Source of the DNA: Palaemon carinicauda | Lineage: Eukaryota; Arthropoda; Malacostraca; Decapoda; Palaemonidae | Length of the DNA stretch: 64,000 bases | Assembly: GCF_036898095.1 (NCBI RefSeq) | Contig: NC_090761.1 | Location: 47,994,836-48,058,835 of the forward strand | Direction: 5' to 3' | The notes under the pieces: generated by a model | Database searches by the model: none | What the model saw: only the letters and a program-made list of their open reading frames with translations | What the model was told of the DNA's origin: nothing | In this document: one piece after another, positions 52,201 to 60,700 of the stretch | Layout: each line of letters begins with the position of its first letter | Position numbering within the stretch: the stretch's first letter is position 1 | Made by a program: the position numbers and the translations under genes

Positions 52201-55060
52201 CTAATAAAACCGGGGGTAAAAAGTAAATATCAGGAAAGGTTGAAAATGGCATATGATGAGGTGAGAGTAAGAGAAACTGGTAATTTAGAGGAGGAATGGA
52301 AGTTAGTAAAAGAAAATTTTGTTGGGATTGCAAGTGATGTATGTGGCAAGAAGGTTGTTGGAGGCAGCATGAGGAAGGGCAGTGAATGGTGGAATGAAGG
52401 AGTGAAGGTGAAAGTGGAAGAGAAAAAGAGGGCTTTTGAAGAATGGCTGCAGAGTAATAGTATAGAGAAGTATGAAAAATATAGAGAGAAAAAGGTGGAA
52501 GTAAAGCGCAAGGTACGTGAGGCAAAGAGGGCAGCTGACCTGAGGTGGGGTCAGGGATTGGGTCAGTCATATGAAGAGAATAAGAAGAAGTTTTGGAAAG
52601 AAGTGAAGAGAGTAAGGAAGGCTGGCGCAAGAATTGAAGAGACAGTGAAAGATGGAAATGGAAGGTTGTTAAAAGGAGAGGAGGCAAGGAAAAGGTGGGC
52701 GGAATATTTTGAAAGTTTGCTGAATGTTGAGGATAATAGGGAGGCAAATATAACTGCTGTTCCAGGTGTTGAGGTGCCAGTGATGGGAGATGAGAATGAG
52801 AGAGAGATAACAATAGAGGAAGTGAGGAGAGCACTAGATGAAACGAGAGTAGGAAAAGCATCTGGTATGGACGGTGTGAAAGCTGAGATGTTGAAGGAAG
52901 GGGGTGTGACTGTACTTGAATGGTTGGTGAGATTGTTTAATATGTGTTTTGTGTTGTCAATGGTACCAGTAGATTGGGTTTGTGCATGTATTGTACCACT
53001 ATATAAGGGTAAGGGAGATGTGCATGAGTGTTGTAATTCAAGAGGTATTAGTTTGTTGAGTGTAGTTGGAAAAGTGTATGGTAGAGTACTGATTAATAGG
53101 ATTAAGGATAAAACAGAGAATGCAATCTTGGAAGTACAGGGTGGTCTTAGAAGAGGTAGGGGTTGTATGAATCAGATTTTTACAGTTAGGCAGATATGCG
53201 AGAAATATTTAGCAAAAGGTAAGGAGGTGTATGTTGCGTTTATGGATCTGGAGAAAGCATATGATAGAGTTGATAGGGAAGCAATGTGGGATGTGATGAG
53301 GTTATATGGAGTTGGTGGAAGGTTGTTGCAAGCAGTGAAAAGTTTCTACAAAGGTAGTAAAGCATGTGTTAGAATAGGAAATGAAGTGAGTGATTGGTTT
53401 CCGGTGAGAGTGGGGCTGAGACAGGGATGTGTGATGTCGCCGTGGTTGTTTAACTTGTGTGTTGATGGAGTGGTGAGAGAGGTGAATGCTCGAGTGCTTG
53501 GACGAGGATTAAAACTGGTAGGCGAGAATGACCATGAATGGGAGGTAAATCAGTTGTTGTTTGCGGATGATACTGTACTGGTAGCAGACACAGAAGAGAA
53601 GCTTGACCGACTAGTGACAGAATTTGGAAGGGTGTGTGAGAGAAGGAAGTTGAGAGTTAATGTGGGTAAGAGTAAGGTTATGAGATGTACGAGAAGGGAA
53701 GGTGGTGCAAGGTTGAATGTCATGTTGAATGGAGAGTTACTTGAGGAGGTGGATCAGTTTAAGTACTTGGGGTCTATTGTTGCAGCAAATGGTGGAGTGG
53801 AAGCAGATGTACGTCAGAGAGTGAATGAAGGTTGCAAAGTTTTGGGGGCAGTTAAGGGAGTAGTAAAAAATAGAGGGTTGGGCATGAATGTAAAGAGAGT
53901 TCTATATGAGAAAGTGATTGTACCAACTGTGATGTATGGATCGGAGTCGTGGGGAATGAAAGTGATGGAGAGACAGAAATTGAATGTGTTTGAGATGAGG
54001 TGTCTGAGGAGTATGGCTGGTGTATCTCGAGTAGATAGGGTTAGGAACGAAGTGGTGAGGGAGAGAACGGGTGTAAGAAATGAGTTAGCGGCTAGAGTGG
54101 ATATGAATGTGTTGAGGTGGTTTGGCCATGTTGAGAGAATGGAAAATGGTTGTCTGCTAAAGAAGGTGATGAATGCAAGAGTTGAGGGGAGAAGTACAAG
54201 AGGAAGGCCGAGGTTTGGGTGGATGGATGGTGTGAAGAAAGCTCTGGGTGATAGGAGGATAGATGTGAGAGAGGCAAGAGAGCGTGCTAGAAATAGGAAT
54301 GAATGGCGAGCGATTGTGACGCAGTTCCAGTAGGCCCTGCTGCCTCCTCCGGGGCCTTAGATGACCGCGGAGGTAGCAGCAGTAGGGGAGTCAGCATTAT
54401 GAAGCTTCATCTGTGGTGGAAATGTGGGAGGTTGGGCTGTGGCACCCTAGCAGTACCAGCTGAACTCGGTTGAGTCCCTGATTAGGCTGAAGGAACATAG
54501 AGAGTAGAGGTCCCCTTTTTGTTTTGTTTCATTGTTGGTGTCGGCTACCCCCCAAAATTGGGGGAAGTGCCTTGGTATATAGATAGATAGATTTTTCTTT
54601 GGCTTTTCATCAACTTCTATGGTTTTACACTTATGTATAAGAACCTGTAGCAACCAGGAAACATAGCATTACTGTATGTCTTAGTTGAAAGAATTATATG
54701 TATTCATATATCTTACTAAACAATTCGCTTTGTACTTACAGGGCAGCATTTCTAATATTGTGGATGAGAATGTATTGCAACCCCTGCTGGTGTCTACCTC
54801 CGCCATTACTCTATCAGCAGAGTGCGTGCGGTCCATTCTCAAAATTGACGACATCGTAAGTACAATTCGATACATTTTATTGTACGTGAAATTTCTGAAA
54901 TGGGACATTTTCTATTTGTAAGATCCATGTTTTAATATTTTAACCTTTTTAGGAAATTAGTATGCTGTACATATGTTGGATTTTTTACTTGTGCTATTGA
55001 TGTTATGTGTAGTTTGTATATTTTTTTTCATTTCTTTCACAGGTAAATGTGATTCGTTAA
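31024..55060 (+). CDS. CCT4: T-complex protein 1 subunit delta (CCT4), ten exons
   Basis: CCT4 is one of eight subunits of the TRiC/CCT ring, the ATP-driven cytosolic chaperonin that folds actin, tubulin and many others. Exons: 31024-31132, 33868-34080, 37712-37893, 38267-38524, 46005-46144, 46878-47145, 48876-49042, 49490-49625, 54742-54855, 55043-55060. They join in frame to 534 residues, near the 539 of the human protein, with GT-AG introns throughout. Group II chaperonin motifs present: [26 protein letters not shown] (nucleotide/Asp loop) and PGGGAPE. Delta identity rests on KPAQIR near the N-terminus, [29 protein letters not shown] and the end SILKIDD. No lesion is seen, so it is taken as functional despite transposons in several introns. 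Confidence 0.97.
31133..33867. other. CCT4 intron 1 with repeated CCTAACCT...AGCCGTGTCC blocks
   Basis: Four related GC-skewed blocks (about 32055-32165, 32515-32610, 33280-33355 and 33400-33475) share CTAACCTA, then AGCC(G/A)T(G/A)TCCT.ACC and a run of G and C ending CCCCTTACAC. Probably a dispersed repeat. Remainder nothing recognised. Confidence 0.6.
33868..34080 (+). CDS. CCT4: CCT4 exon 2
   Basis: Acceptor TTTTCAG; codes [20 protein letters not shown] to [14 protein letters not shown], including the nucleotide-binding loops; donor GCAG|GTATGA. Confidence 0.97.
34081..37711. other. CCT4 intron 2, no gene; possible SINE-like patch
   Basis: 3.6 kb without a recognised frame. The patch 36240-36460 contains GGGTGGGTTTCAAACTCCCG, resembling a pol III B box, and ends in CTACCACAGCCCTA; it may be a tRNA-derived SINE. 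The sequence 34430-37050 has the evenly mixed base composition of old inserted DNA, but I cannot name its source. Confidence 0.4.
37712..37893 (+). CDS. CCT4: CCT4 exon 3
   Basis: Acceptor TTTCCAG; codes [20 protein letters not shown] to ANTSLNSK; donor AAG|GTATTA; phase 0 exit. Confidence 0.95.
38267..38524 (+). CDS. CCT4: CCT4 exon 4
   Basis: Acceptor TTTTCAG; codes [20 protein letters not shown] to [12 protein letters not shown]; donor GAT|GTAAGT. Intron 4 (38525-46004) carries DIRS element C. Confidence 0.96.
38563..38746 (+). repeat. 5' ITR of DIRS C
   Basis: From TTTGTTCCGTAACCG to the CTTCACTT at 38738-38745. The inner part is complementary to 45534-45670; the first 40 bases are complementary to the first half of the ICR. 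Confidence 0.9.
38869..39975 (+). pseudogene. DIRS C Gag-like N-terminal part
   Basis: ATG 38869 opens [20 protein letters not shown] with the seven-cysteine box ([21 protein letters not shown]), then an acidic/Ser region, [20 protein letters not shown], and [22 protein letters not shown] at 39973 ends it, just before a CGCTCTCCTGC-repeat region (39990-40110) that corresponds to the expanded Pro/Arg tract of element B. Confidence 0.7.
40256..41940 (+). pseudogene. DIRS C Gag-like core, frameshifted with two in-frame stops
   Basis: Pieces at 40256-41011, 40932-41276, 41453-41692 and 41626-41940 in three frames match the single 535-codon frame of element B (15506-17113). Around 41405 and 41430 TAG and TGA interrupt the KCA..ATSWLDV.LGSLGI stretch. 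The basic C-terminal tail ends with TAG at 41940. Confidence 0.75.
41995..42957 (+). CDS. DIRS C reverse transcriptase
   Basis: The frame holds [37 protein letters not shown] (motif A), [15 protein letters not shown] (motif B) and [10 protein letters not shown] (motif C), then the thumb/connection [20 protein letters not shown]. It overlaps Gag in another frame and has no clear start of its own; ATG 42119 ([14 protein letters not shown]) is within the conserved text. Near 42955 the frame is lost, and RNase H continues in a neighbouring frame. Confidence 0.85.
42957..44094 (+). pseudogene. DIRS C RNase H and methyltransferase-like block
   Basis: RNase H begins in a shifted frame (LMLFSDASK at about 43050-43080). 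A TGA replaces the TGG of KKGWG at 43085 and another shift leads to the frame 43069-44094, with [63 protein letters not shown] and [12 protein letters not shown]. The last block lies where DIRS1-like elements carry a Dam-like methyltransferase; that assignment is not verified, and the AFPPF of A and B is AFSLF here. Confidence 0.75.
43800..44906 (+). pseudogene. DIRS C tyrosine recombinase
   Basis: Core-binding domain ([20 protein letters not shown]), first catalytic Arg ([17 protein letters not shown]) and [14 protein letters not shown] run in one frame to 44687. The HxxR box straddles a frame change (RRPRAHDV, then [12 protein letters not shown]), and the C-terminus with [11 protein letters not shown], holding the probable active-site tyrosine, ends at TAA/TAA-like stop near 44906. 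A 29-bp direct duplication at about 43930-43988 also disturbs the frame. All catalytic residues are still encoded, but not in one frame. Confidence 0.8.
45382..45486 (+). repeat. Internal complementary region of DIRS C
   Basis: ACCCTATGTAAATAGCGTGG to GGAACAAA is complementary to the 5' end of the element, and TGACAAATTCGG to CTATTTACAC is complementary to its 3' end. Confidence 0.9.
45534..45719 (+). repeat. 3' ITR of DIRS C
   Basis: Inverted copy of the 5' ITR for its inner part (AAGTGAAGCAGCTCACCGG to TACGCCGAAAGTAAACCCTA), with an outer 55 bases ending CCGAATTTGTCAT. Confidence 0.9.
46005..46144 (+). CDS. CCT4: CCT4 exon 5
   Basis: Acceptor TTGATAG; codes [20 protein letters not shown] to LLIQKSILR; donor CTCAG|GTGAGA, phase 2 exit. 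Confidence 0.96.
46202..46762 (-). mobile_element. LINE 3' end with (ATT)n tail in CCT4 intron 5
   Basis: (ATT)n at 46206-46240 followed by GCTAAGCTACAACCTTAGTT and AAAATAGCCCAGTGAGGAAA; continues after a nested MITE to GTGTGCCCGAGTGTACCC at 46746-46763. Same family as 22629-22930. Confidence 0.8.
46359..46664. mobile_element. piggyBac-like MITE
   Basis: 306 bp with termini CCCTTTTACCCCCA and TGGGGGTAAAAGGG, flanked on both sides by TTAA (46355-46358 and 46665-46668), the diagnostic piggyBac target. Internal inverted motifs ACGTAC.(G/A)GTAC.TCC occur. It interrupts the LINE tail at a TTTAAGAAC site seen uninterrupted at 22808. Confidence 0.9.
46878..47145 (+). CDS. CCT4: CCT4 exon 6
   Basis: Acceptor ATACAG; codes [20 protein letters not shown] to ILLRGSNKQ; donor CAG|GTAATG; phase 0 exit. 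Confidence 0.96.
47643..48716. repeat. 63-bp minisatellite, about 17 copies, in CCT4 intron 6
   Basis: Units read GATGATTGACTCTTGAAGAA, then TCTTGAACACTTAGCAATTG, then GTTA.GGTAGG.. AGGAG.GACA. Variants (CTAGAACAC versus CTTGAACAC, GAGAG versus GAGGG) are shared between non-adjacent copies. Because 63 is a multiple of three, the minus strand stays open for hundreds of codons as a 21-residue repeat; this is not evidence of a gene. Confidence 0.95.
48876..49042 (+). CDS. CCT4: CCT4 exon 7
   Basis: Acceptor TTATCAG; codes [33 protein letters not shown] to MDAYCFR; donor TTCAG|GTTAGT; phase 2 exit. Confidence 0.96.
49490..49625 (+). CDS. CCT4: CCT4 exon 8
   Basis: Acceptor TTTACAG; codes [20 protein letters not shown] to TTAGVNVRK; donor AAAG|GTGAGG. 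Intron 8 (49626-54741) holds a MITE and an RTE-like LINE. Confidence 0.96.
49840..50010. repeat. Inverted-repeat patch with (CCTTA)n in intron 8
   Basis: TGGTTTAGTATACACTATGG / AGGTAGGCTACATACTATAC-type arms flank CCTAACCTAA followed by about seven CCTTA units (49920-49955). Could be a small foldback element or a degenerate pentamer microsatellite related to TTAGG. Confidence 0.5.
50510..50749. mobile_element. Palindromic MITE-like element
   Basis: Ends TCGCTCGTTTGCGACAACGT and, inverted at the right, TCGCTCGCTTGCGACAACGT, with about 38 bases of near-perfect inverted repeat reaching CATAACTCAAAAA. 240 bp, no coding capacity. No clear target duplication, so the transposon class is unknown. 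Confidence 0.7.
51173..51183. repeat. Target-site duplication of LINE, left copy
   Basis: ATTTTTCTTTG, identical to 54591-54601. Confidence 0.85.
51295..51340. repeat. Perfect 20-bp hairpin at start of LINE ORF
   Basis: TTTTATATGCCCCCGCGGCC at 51295-51314 and its exact complement at 51321-51340, with a six-base loop. It contains the first in-frame ATG of the LINE ORF (51301) in its left arm. Confidence 0.95.
51301..54333 (+). CDS. LINE ORF: apurinic-type endonuclease and reverse transcriptase
   Basis: 1010 residues. The endonuclease/exonuclease/phosphatase fold begins with [10 protein letters not shown] (N), [10 protein letters not shown] (E), [12 protein letters not shown] (D-x-N) and ends [13 protein letters not shown] (S-D-H). 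[37 protein letters not shown] (motif A), [20 protein letters not shown] (motif B) and [11 protein letters not shown] (FADD, motif C), then KYLGSIV. The C-terminus has [13 protein letters not shown] and [11 protein letters not shown], ending with [12 protein letters not shown]. No RNase H. The ATG at 51301 lies in a hairpin; the next methionines fall inside the endonuclease domain, so this ATG or a non-AUG codon after it is the likely start. Confidence 0.92.
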   Translation: MPPRPQWAAGAYKTRRQGDGAGGRVTAPRTLVLGCLNVRGCSTIESKRCEIGSMFRSRRMDVLALCETKMKGKGEVMFGEMSGRVSGIERGRAREGVALLLSEWMTGKVVEWKEISSRLMWVRVRLGRECWAFVSAYGPGSEKSEEDRNEFWNDLTRCVEGLGRRNYVVVMGDLNARVGAGEVEGVIGKYGVPGENESGERLVDMCVEQEMVIGASFFKKKDKNKYTWVRVANGRVVERALMDYVLVTKRMFGRLKDVHVFRGMANGMSDHFLVEGKLVVAKEWGNRVGGCKREVVRIEELIKPGVKSKYQERLKMAYDEVRVRETGNLEEEWKLVKENFVGIASDVCGKKVVGGSMRKGSEWWNEGVKVKVEEKKRAFEEWLQSNSIEKYEKYREKKVEVKRKVREAKRAADLRWGQGLGQSYEENKKKFWKEVKRVRKAGARIEETVKDGNGRLLKGEEARKRWAEYFESLLNVEDNREANITAVPGVEVPVMGDENEREITIEEVRRALDETRVGKASGMDGVKAEMLKEGGVTVLEWLVRLFNMCFVLSMVPVDWVCACIVPLYKGKGDVHECCNSRGISLLSVVGKVYGRVLINRIKDKTENAILEVQGGLRRGRGCMNQIFTVRQICEKYLAKGKEVYVAFMDLEKAYDRVDREAMWDVMRLYGVGGRLLQAVKSFYKGSKACVRIGNEVSDWFPVRVGLRQGCVMSPWLFNLCVDGVVREVNARVLGRGLKLVGENDHEWEVNQLLFADDTVLVADTEEKLDRLVTEFGRVCERRKLRVNVGKSKVMRCTRREGGARLNVMLNGELLEEVDQFKYLGSIVAANGGVEADVRQRVNEGCKVLGAVKGVVKNRGLGMNVKRVLYEKVIVPTVMYGSESWGMKVMERQKLNVFEMRCLRSMAGVSRVDRVRNEVVRERTGVRNELAARVDMNVLRWFGHVERMENGCLLKKVMNARVEGRSTRGRPRFGWMDGVKKALGDRRIDVREARERARNRNEWRAIVTQFQ
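54591..54601. repeat. Target-site duplication of LINE, right copy
   Basis: ATTTTTCTTTG immediately after the (GATA)n-like tail. Confidence 0.85.
54742..54855 (+). CDS. CCT4: CCT4 exon 9
   Basis: Acceptor CTTACAG; codes [20 protein letters not shown] to SILKIDDI; donor ATC|GTAAGT. Confidence 0.96.
55043..55060 (+). CDS. CCT4: CCT4 exon 10, six codons
   Basis: Acceptor TTTCACAG; codes VNVIR then TAA. Corresponds to the short VNTR-type end of other CCT4 proteins. Only 15 coding bases plus stop; the 3' UTR follows. Confidence 0.88.
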   Translation, partial: VNVIR

Positions 55061-55212
55061 AAGGAAGGATCTGGTCTTTTATACTCAAAACCCAAGTGCT
55101 TTAAGAGTGCAGTCGTCACCATAACCATTTTTTTTTGCTGCTTTGCCTCACCTCAATGAAGTATGATTGTGAACAAATTTAGGTCACCTAAATTATTTAA
55201 ATTAATCCGAAC

Positions 55213-55218
55213 AATAAA
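55213..55218 (+). terminator. Candidate CCT4 polyadenylation signal
   Basis: AATAAA about 150 bases after the stop codon. Usage not provable from sequence. Confidence 0.45.
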
Positions 55219-57566
55219 ATAATAAGAACTAAGATTATTTATTTGAGCCATGTTTAGAAAAAAATTGGGTTTAAAGTTTAGCATTTAAATTTGAATAGTA
55301 AAATACAGAAAGGATTGAAAGTAATATAAAGTGATTACCTTTGTCTTATAAAGGAGGTCTGCAAAGAAACTTTAGTCTTACCTAGAGTGCACCACACAAC
55401 ATACTCTTGGCACTAACCCTATGCGGTGGTTTTCTGTGGTAAACTGTCCTTTAGAGCACAGTGATCATAGTTTTGTGCCTCCCTCCTCTGTTTAGTCATC
55501 AAATGGATCATAAATATCCAATGTATGTAGTTTGTCTATGATGGCTTTTAGCATCTTAGTGGATTACATTCTCTCCTAATACTGACAAAAAATCTCCAGA
55601 AGTCATACCTATTTGGGCATTGTAACCCCTATACTGTAATTATATGAAGTTTTGAGAACCGTAGTATTTCTCTAAAGGTCTGCCTGTCTGCTAGTCAAAT
55701 ACAGGTTCTGTTTTTGTTTAACGCACTTGCCAGCTACTAATTTGTGCGTTCTGTAATACTTTTTGCTGGTCCGTAAAGACTTAACACTTTTTCAGTTTGG
55801 TGTGACTGTGTATATGGTAATGTAGTAAACAGTAGATGTAGCCTTTTCATCTCATTCTATAAAGCTGACATTCTTTCAAATATTTAGATTCCTTCTCTGA
55901 ATAACCATGTTTGTGATTCATTATCATATATTAAAGTTTATGAACTCGATAGAGATCTTCTTGAAAGCTTGGAGAGGGATTCATTGTCGTCTTACATCGA
56001 CATCTTCTGGTGGGACAAACCAGTCTCAACATATGTAGTCAATAAGGGTCAGCTGTATTTCCTTGTTATATTCGTGGCAGTATTGTAAATATCTAATCTT
56101 TGTAGTGAATGCTGAATATTGAAGATAATAGCATATTTTTTTTTCAATTATTTCCGAAAGCTTCAAGTAAAATTGAAAACAAAAGCTTTGTGTTAGTCAT
56201 TACTGGTCTAAATTTATACAAGTTTTCCAACTTGACAATTTAGACAGTAACGTTAATACTTGATGTAGGTTAGATTTGGTGCTTTGCAGTACTGTAATCC
56301 TTTGGACAGATTTTATGTTCAGTCCATGAGTAGATAAAGAATTGAGCTTTTCAATATAGAATTCCAATGTGGGACATGAGGTCATTGTGAAGGCTTAAAG
56401 TCCAAAGTATCGAAAGCAAAATTTCAGTTTTTTTAGGGAAGTGACATGTTCAATAACTCTTGGAAGCAATGCACATTGCTTTTATTCCATGATCCAATCA
56501 AGATTACTTTGCCAGGACAAATGAAGATCAAGCACAACTGTAAGACATAGGTTTAGTCATTGAATGAATATGAACACTAGAAGGAGAGCTTTAGTGAAGT
56601 TATTTGTAGGAAATGAGATGTTCATTACTAATCAATTAGACTTGTGGCATGGTATTAACCTGCAATCCTTGTTGCATACAGTTCTGCTGTGAAAACTGAA
56701 GCATATAGAGAACTCATTTTGCGATAGATAATCCTGCAGCAAACTTTTTTTGCAATAGATCATCCAGCAGTAAATCGGACAGGCCAGCTAGTGTTAAGTT
56801 CAACTGGTTCAATAGTGAATCTACCCCTTTTAATGATCGAGTAAGTCCCCTTCATATGAACAAGATCTGTCAAGTATTGGAGAAAATTTATTCACGGTTT
56901 CATATCCGAAACTAGTATAATGTTCTTATCTTGAGATTTTACAGTTGTAATTAATCGTATAACTAATGATCTTGAACCATTTGCACAAATTACCTAACAT
57001 GACCATTTATGTTGTGTTGTTTATTGTCACTTGTTTATAGAAATACTGTGCTTTATACATAATACAAGAAGTAAATTACAGTATTTTTTTTTATAGGCAA
57101 TGGTTAATGATGGTTTATTAAACATATTGAAAGGTGCGACCCTCAATTGCATTTTGTATACTTACGAAGACAGTGCTTAGTAGGGAGAAGTGGCTGACCT
57201 CTCAATTTATAGAGGTGCAACTTGGTACGGAGACTATAATCCTTTTAATCATCTTTATGGATCTTGTTGCAGGACTTGGTGCTTCCAGTCTATAATACTG
57301 TAGTGGTAATTGATGTGCACAATAAAACCAAGGTTAATCTGACAGCTACCCGTGTTGCATGTGAGTTTCTTTATTGGATTTTTTTTTTTTTACCCTGGTT
57401 ACAGTTTTGTATGAAATTTTATCTTTGCAATTCAACCATGTATCAAAGATTCATATGATTTTTACATTTTGCCTAATAGGCATCGGATTATTATTCACGT
57501 GTAATTCAGTTTATTGTTTTCATTTTGACATCTTTATAAAACAAAGGAAGTTGCATATTTTTTTTC
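55219..57566. other. Downstream of CCT4, nothing recognised
   Basis: AT-rich, no convincing coding frame. A short open stretch at 57274-57360 bounded by AG and GT looks exon-like but has no recognisable homology. Confidence 0.5.
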
Positions 57567-57710
57567 AAATCTCTTGATTGCAATGTTATAATGAAGATGC
57601 TGCGTATGATGTTTAAATCTCTTGATTGCAATGTTATAATGAAGATACTGCGTATGATGTTTAAATCTCTTGATTGCAATGTTTCAATAAAGACACTGGG
57701 TATGTTGTTT
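57567..57710. repeat. 48-bp tandem repeat, three copies
   Basis: Units begin AAATCTCTTGATTGCAATGT and contain TGAAGAT.CTGCGTATG; the third copy is diverged. Confidence 0.85.
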
Positions 57711-60700
57711 AGATCTGAGATGCTGTAAAGTACTATGCTTCTAACCATGTACTACTAAATAAAATTGGCACATCACCATCAGAAAGACCTTTACATTCAT
57801 CGTAGCTTTGAAAAATATTACACGCTTTCAAATGAAAATTGGGACAGTAAGAATGTGGGTTATGTCTAGATCCTTAAGGTGTTTGCTACATTTACCTCTA
57901 TGGTAGCAAACCTCAATTGGAAGACATTATATAAGACGTACAAAATTAAATTATGTATACCAAGCAACCATTGTACAGGCATAAAGTAGGATCATGGTGT
58001 TAAAGTAAAGTCAATATTGCAACGGGGAAGGAGCTCCATCGACAATTAACAGGAGAGAGAAAAAAAAAATTCGGACCAAACCCTGGCTTCTTTTTTGTGA
58101 ATTATTTTATTATTCTGGTTATTGAGTTACACTTGAGATCATAGATCTTATGAATATATACGGTAATTAGGGAAAGAAGTCTTTTATGGAAGTTTACTTA
58201 TTCCACTACTGTACAGTATACCACATTCACTTTATATGTATTGTTATTGGAGAAACGAAAGTACAGTTTGACATAGGAATTCCTGGCACTCCTTGCTCTT
58301 GAGGAAATTCACCCTGTGACACCCTAAAGGCATGGCTAGATCCAGTGTGTAGCTCAGACCACCACCAATTCCATCTCTCCCTACACTAGCTGCTTGGTTA
58401 TTTTCCAGACATTAAGGGTCTCGTAGGGTGTGCTTCTGAGTGAGGTGGGTCAGTAGTTCCTGTGTTCAACAGTACATAGGTTGTGTTGGTTAGAAACTAC
58501 AGAATACCACTTCAAAGTGTAACTTTTAGGTTTTCTCACCGTTGCAATTAGCTGCCATGGTCTGGCGGATCTCATTGCTTGCCTTCTATACCCTTATTCT
58601 TAAAACTAATTTGTTAACGAATGAATCCTCCTGATGGTACAATTGGGAGTGGAGAAATGAGCTTTCAAGCTCTTATAGAGATTGAAATTTACTATGTAGG
58701 AAAGGAATGACATGACAAAGAAAAGTAAGTACTAACATCAAGAATTTAAGAAAAAAATTAACAGTGGAAATGCCAAGATGTGTAAGTTGCAATATGTTGA
58801 AGATGAAAACATAAGTTAGAAGGGCCAAAATTAACTAGGGATGATACCTAATTTATTGAATTCAAATGGCCACTGAAAGATGCACCTATGATAAATGGAC
58901 CACTGGAAATATATCTGAAGAGGCTTTTGATTCATTAGTTTCACAGGGTTTTTGCCTCTGTTAGTGTTGCATGGTTTAACTCGGTGAGTCGATAGTGCCA
59001 ATTAGGGTTTTAGCATCATGGGTTCGTCCCTTAGCTGCACTAAATTTAGATTCTTCTGCTTTACCTCTGTTCCATCTTGCAGTCCAACTACATAACTTTT
59101 TCTTCATAATTGAACTGCAGTGTTTGGTCGCTGAATGACCATACTAGCCTCAGGGACAAGTCATGGTATGGAAATAGAAGGAGTACCAAGGGAGAACTGG
59201 TCAGAATAGATGAAAGCAATAATGTTTAACCAATGAATTTATAAAAATATGAACAGTACAGTAATCTGAAAAGCATGCAATAGCAACATTGCTTGACAGC
59301 TTCACTTTGCTTCCTAGATCTTATGGCCCAAATTCATAAATCCTATGAGACTTAAGGCTATTTGGAGGATCCCATTCTAAGTAAGGTAACAATTTAAAAG
59401 GAAATAATGCATTTTACTGGAAATTGTTTTTATTTGTCTAAGTAAAGCCTATAATCTTGTCTTCAGAATATTTCATCAAAACAATTACAATACAGTACTT
59501 GCTTATATAATTGTGGGAATTGAATTAAAACCCTGAAAAGTCTTTCTTTTAGAGAATTATCTTTTTTCTATATCCTTAACAACTTTTTAATTTTCAGGTC
59601 ATACTGCAGGTTCACTGCAGTTGTATGCTATTTATCTCATTTTCATCAATCCAATACATAGTGCAGTTTCGAGCTTCCTCCTCCAGTTCTATCTTGGAAC
59701 TGCATGCCCTCCTTGGCACTATTGGTGGGCCATATACTTCAAATACCATAAACATTAACAAAACGAAAACTGTTCAGTCTTATGGAATATAGCACCAAAG
59801 TCATGGTAACTGCCAAAATCTTGTTTATGCAATCTTTGTACACATGAACAAACACCGAAAGAATATAAAACCTCACAACCTGCGGTTAGTTCCAAGACCA
59901 CAGGTCCACAGCATCCGTAACATATTGACAATAATTTACTCTTAGTCTTAATTCTGTCTTGGCTTCTGAAGTCATGCTGCAAGACCCAAATCTGTCAACT
60001 ACTTTACACTTTGGGTGGACATTTAAGGAATTATATGGCGTAACTTATATCACTAAACAAATCCCCCCTATCATAATAATCGGAAATACTTAAAACGGCT
60101 CCTTGGTCCCAATATTGATGGGGAACATATTTAAAAGCTCTAGAATCCTCCGTCGAGGTACATCTAGTCAATAATAAATTGAAATCACCAATATATATTC
60201 TACTTTATCTCTGTTCCATCTTGTCCAACCTTTTGAATTTATCGCTATTGTGCAATTGTGGGTTTCCCATATACAGTACTGTTGCACATGGGGTGATGGA
60301 TGGTTGCTTCGGCCTAGTGCTAGGCTGTTTAAGTTTAAAGTCTTAAGCAGCTAGTGTAGCTCATACAGTACAGATGTAATTGTATTTCAACGTGCAGTAA
60401 CCCCTAGTAATTAATCTTGCTACGCTGTTTTGCAATTGACCGTTTCATAAGATGGAAATGCTCACAGTGTTCCTCGTGCTCGTCTGTAAGCTTATCATTA
60501 ATATTTTTTTACCTTTGCTGCACCCACTTTTTATCCATTATATTTACTGTCTTCTCTCCTCCTTTATCTTGCTGCCCAAACTTTTTCTCCCCCCCCCCCC
60601 ATGTGGTTGATATTTCACATAGGAGACGCACTTGCACGATAGATCCCAGCTGTGGAAAAAAATAACATTTCAATGCAGAATATAAATACTGTATAACTTT

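Larger units (their letters stand above)
51184..54590 (+). mobile_element. Apparently full-length RTE-like LINE in CCT4 intron 8
   Basis: 3.4 kb bounded by a perfect 11-bp target duplication. It has a short 5' leader, a single 1010-codon frame with endonuclease and RT, a short 3' UTR and a tail of TATAGATAGATAG. Size, single ORF and short tandem-repeat tail instead of poly(A) fit the RTE clade; clade assignment is inference. No disabling mutation is seen, so it may be recent and even competent. Confidence 0.9.

Noticed and set aside
52094..52861. Minus-strand frame of 255 codons opposite the LINE ORF
   Set aside because: Antisense shadow of the A/G-rich LINE coding strand; serine/leucine/proline-rich with no domain.
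57264..57360. Exon-like block with flanking AG/GT after CCT4
   Set aside because: No recognisable protein similarity, and CCT4 already ends at 55060; kept only as a note.
58970..59045. tRNA gene
   Set aside because: Resembles A and B boxes only loosely, with no acceptor stem pairing; at best an old SINE head.
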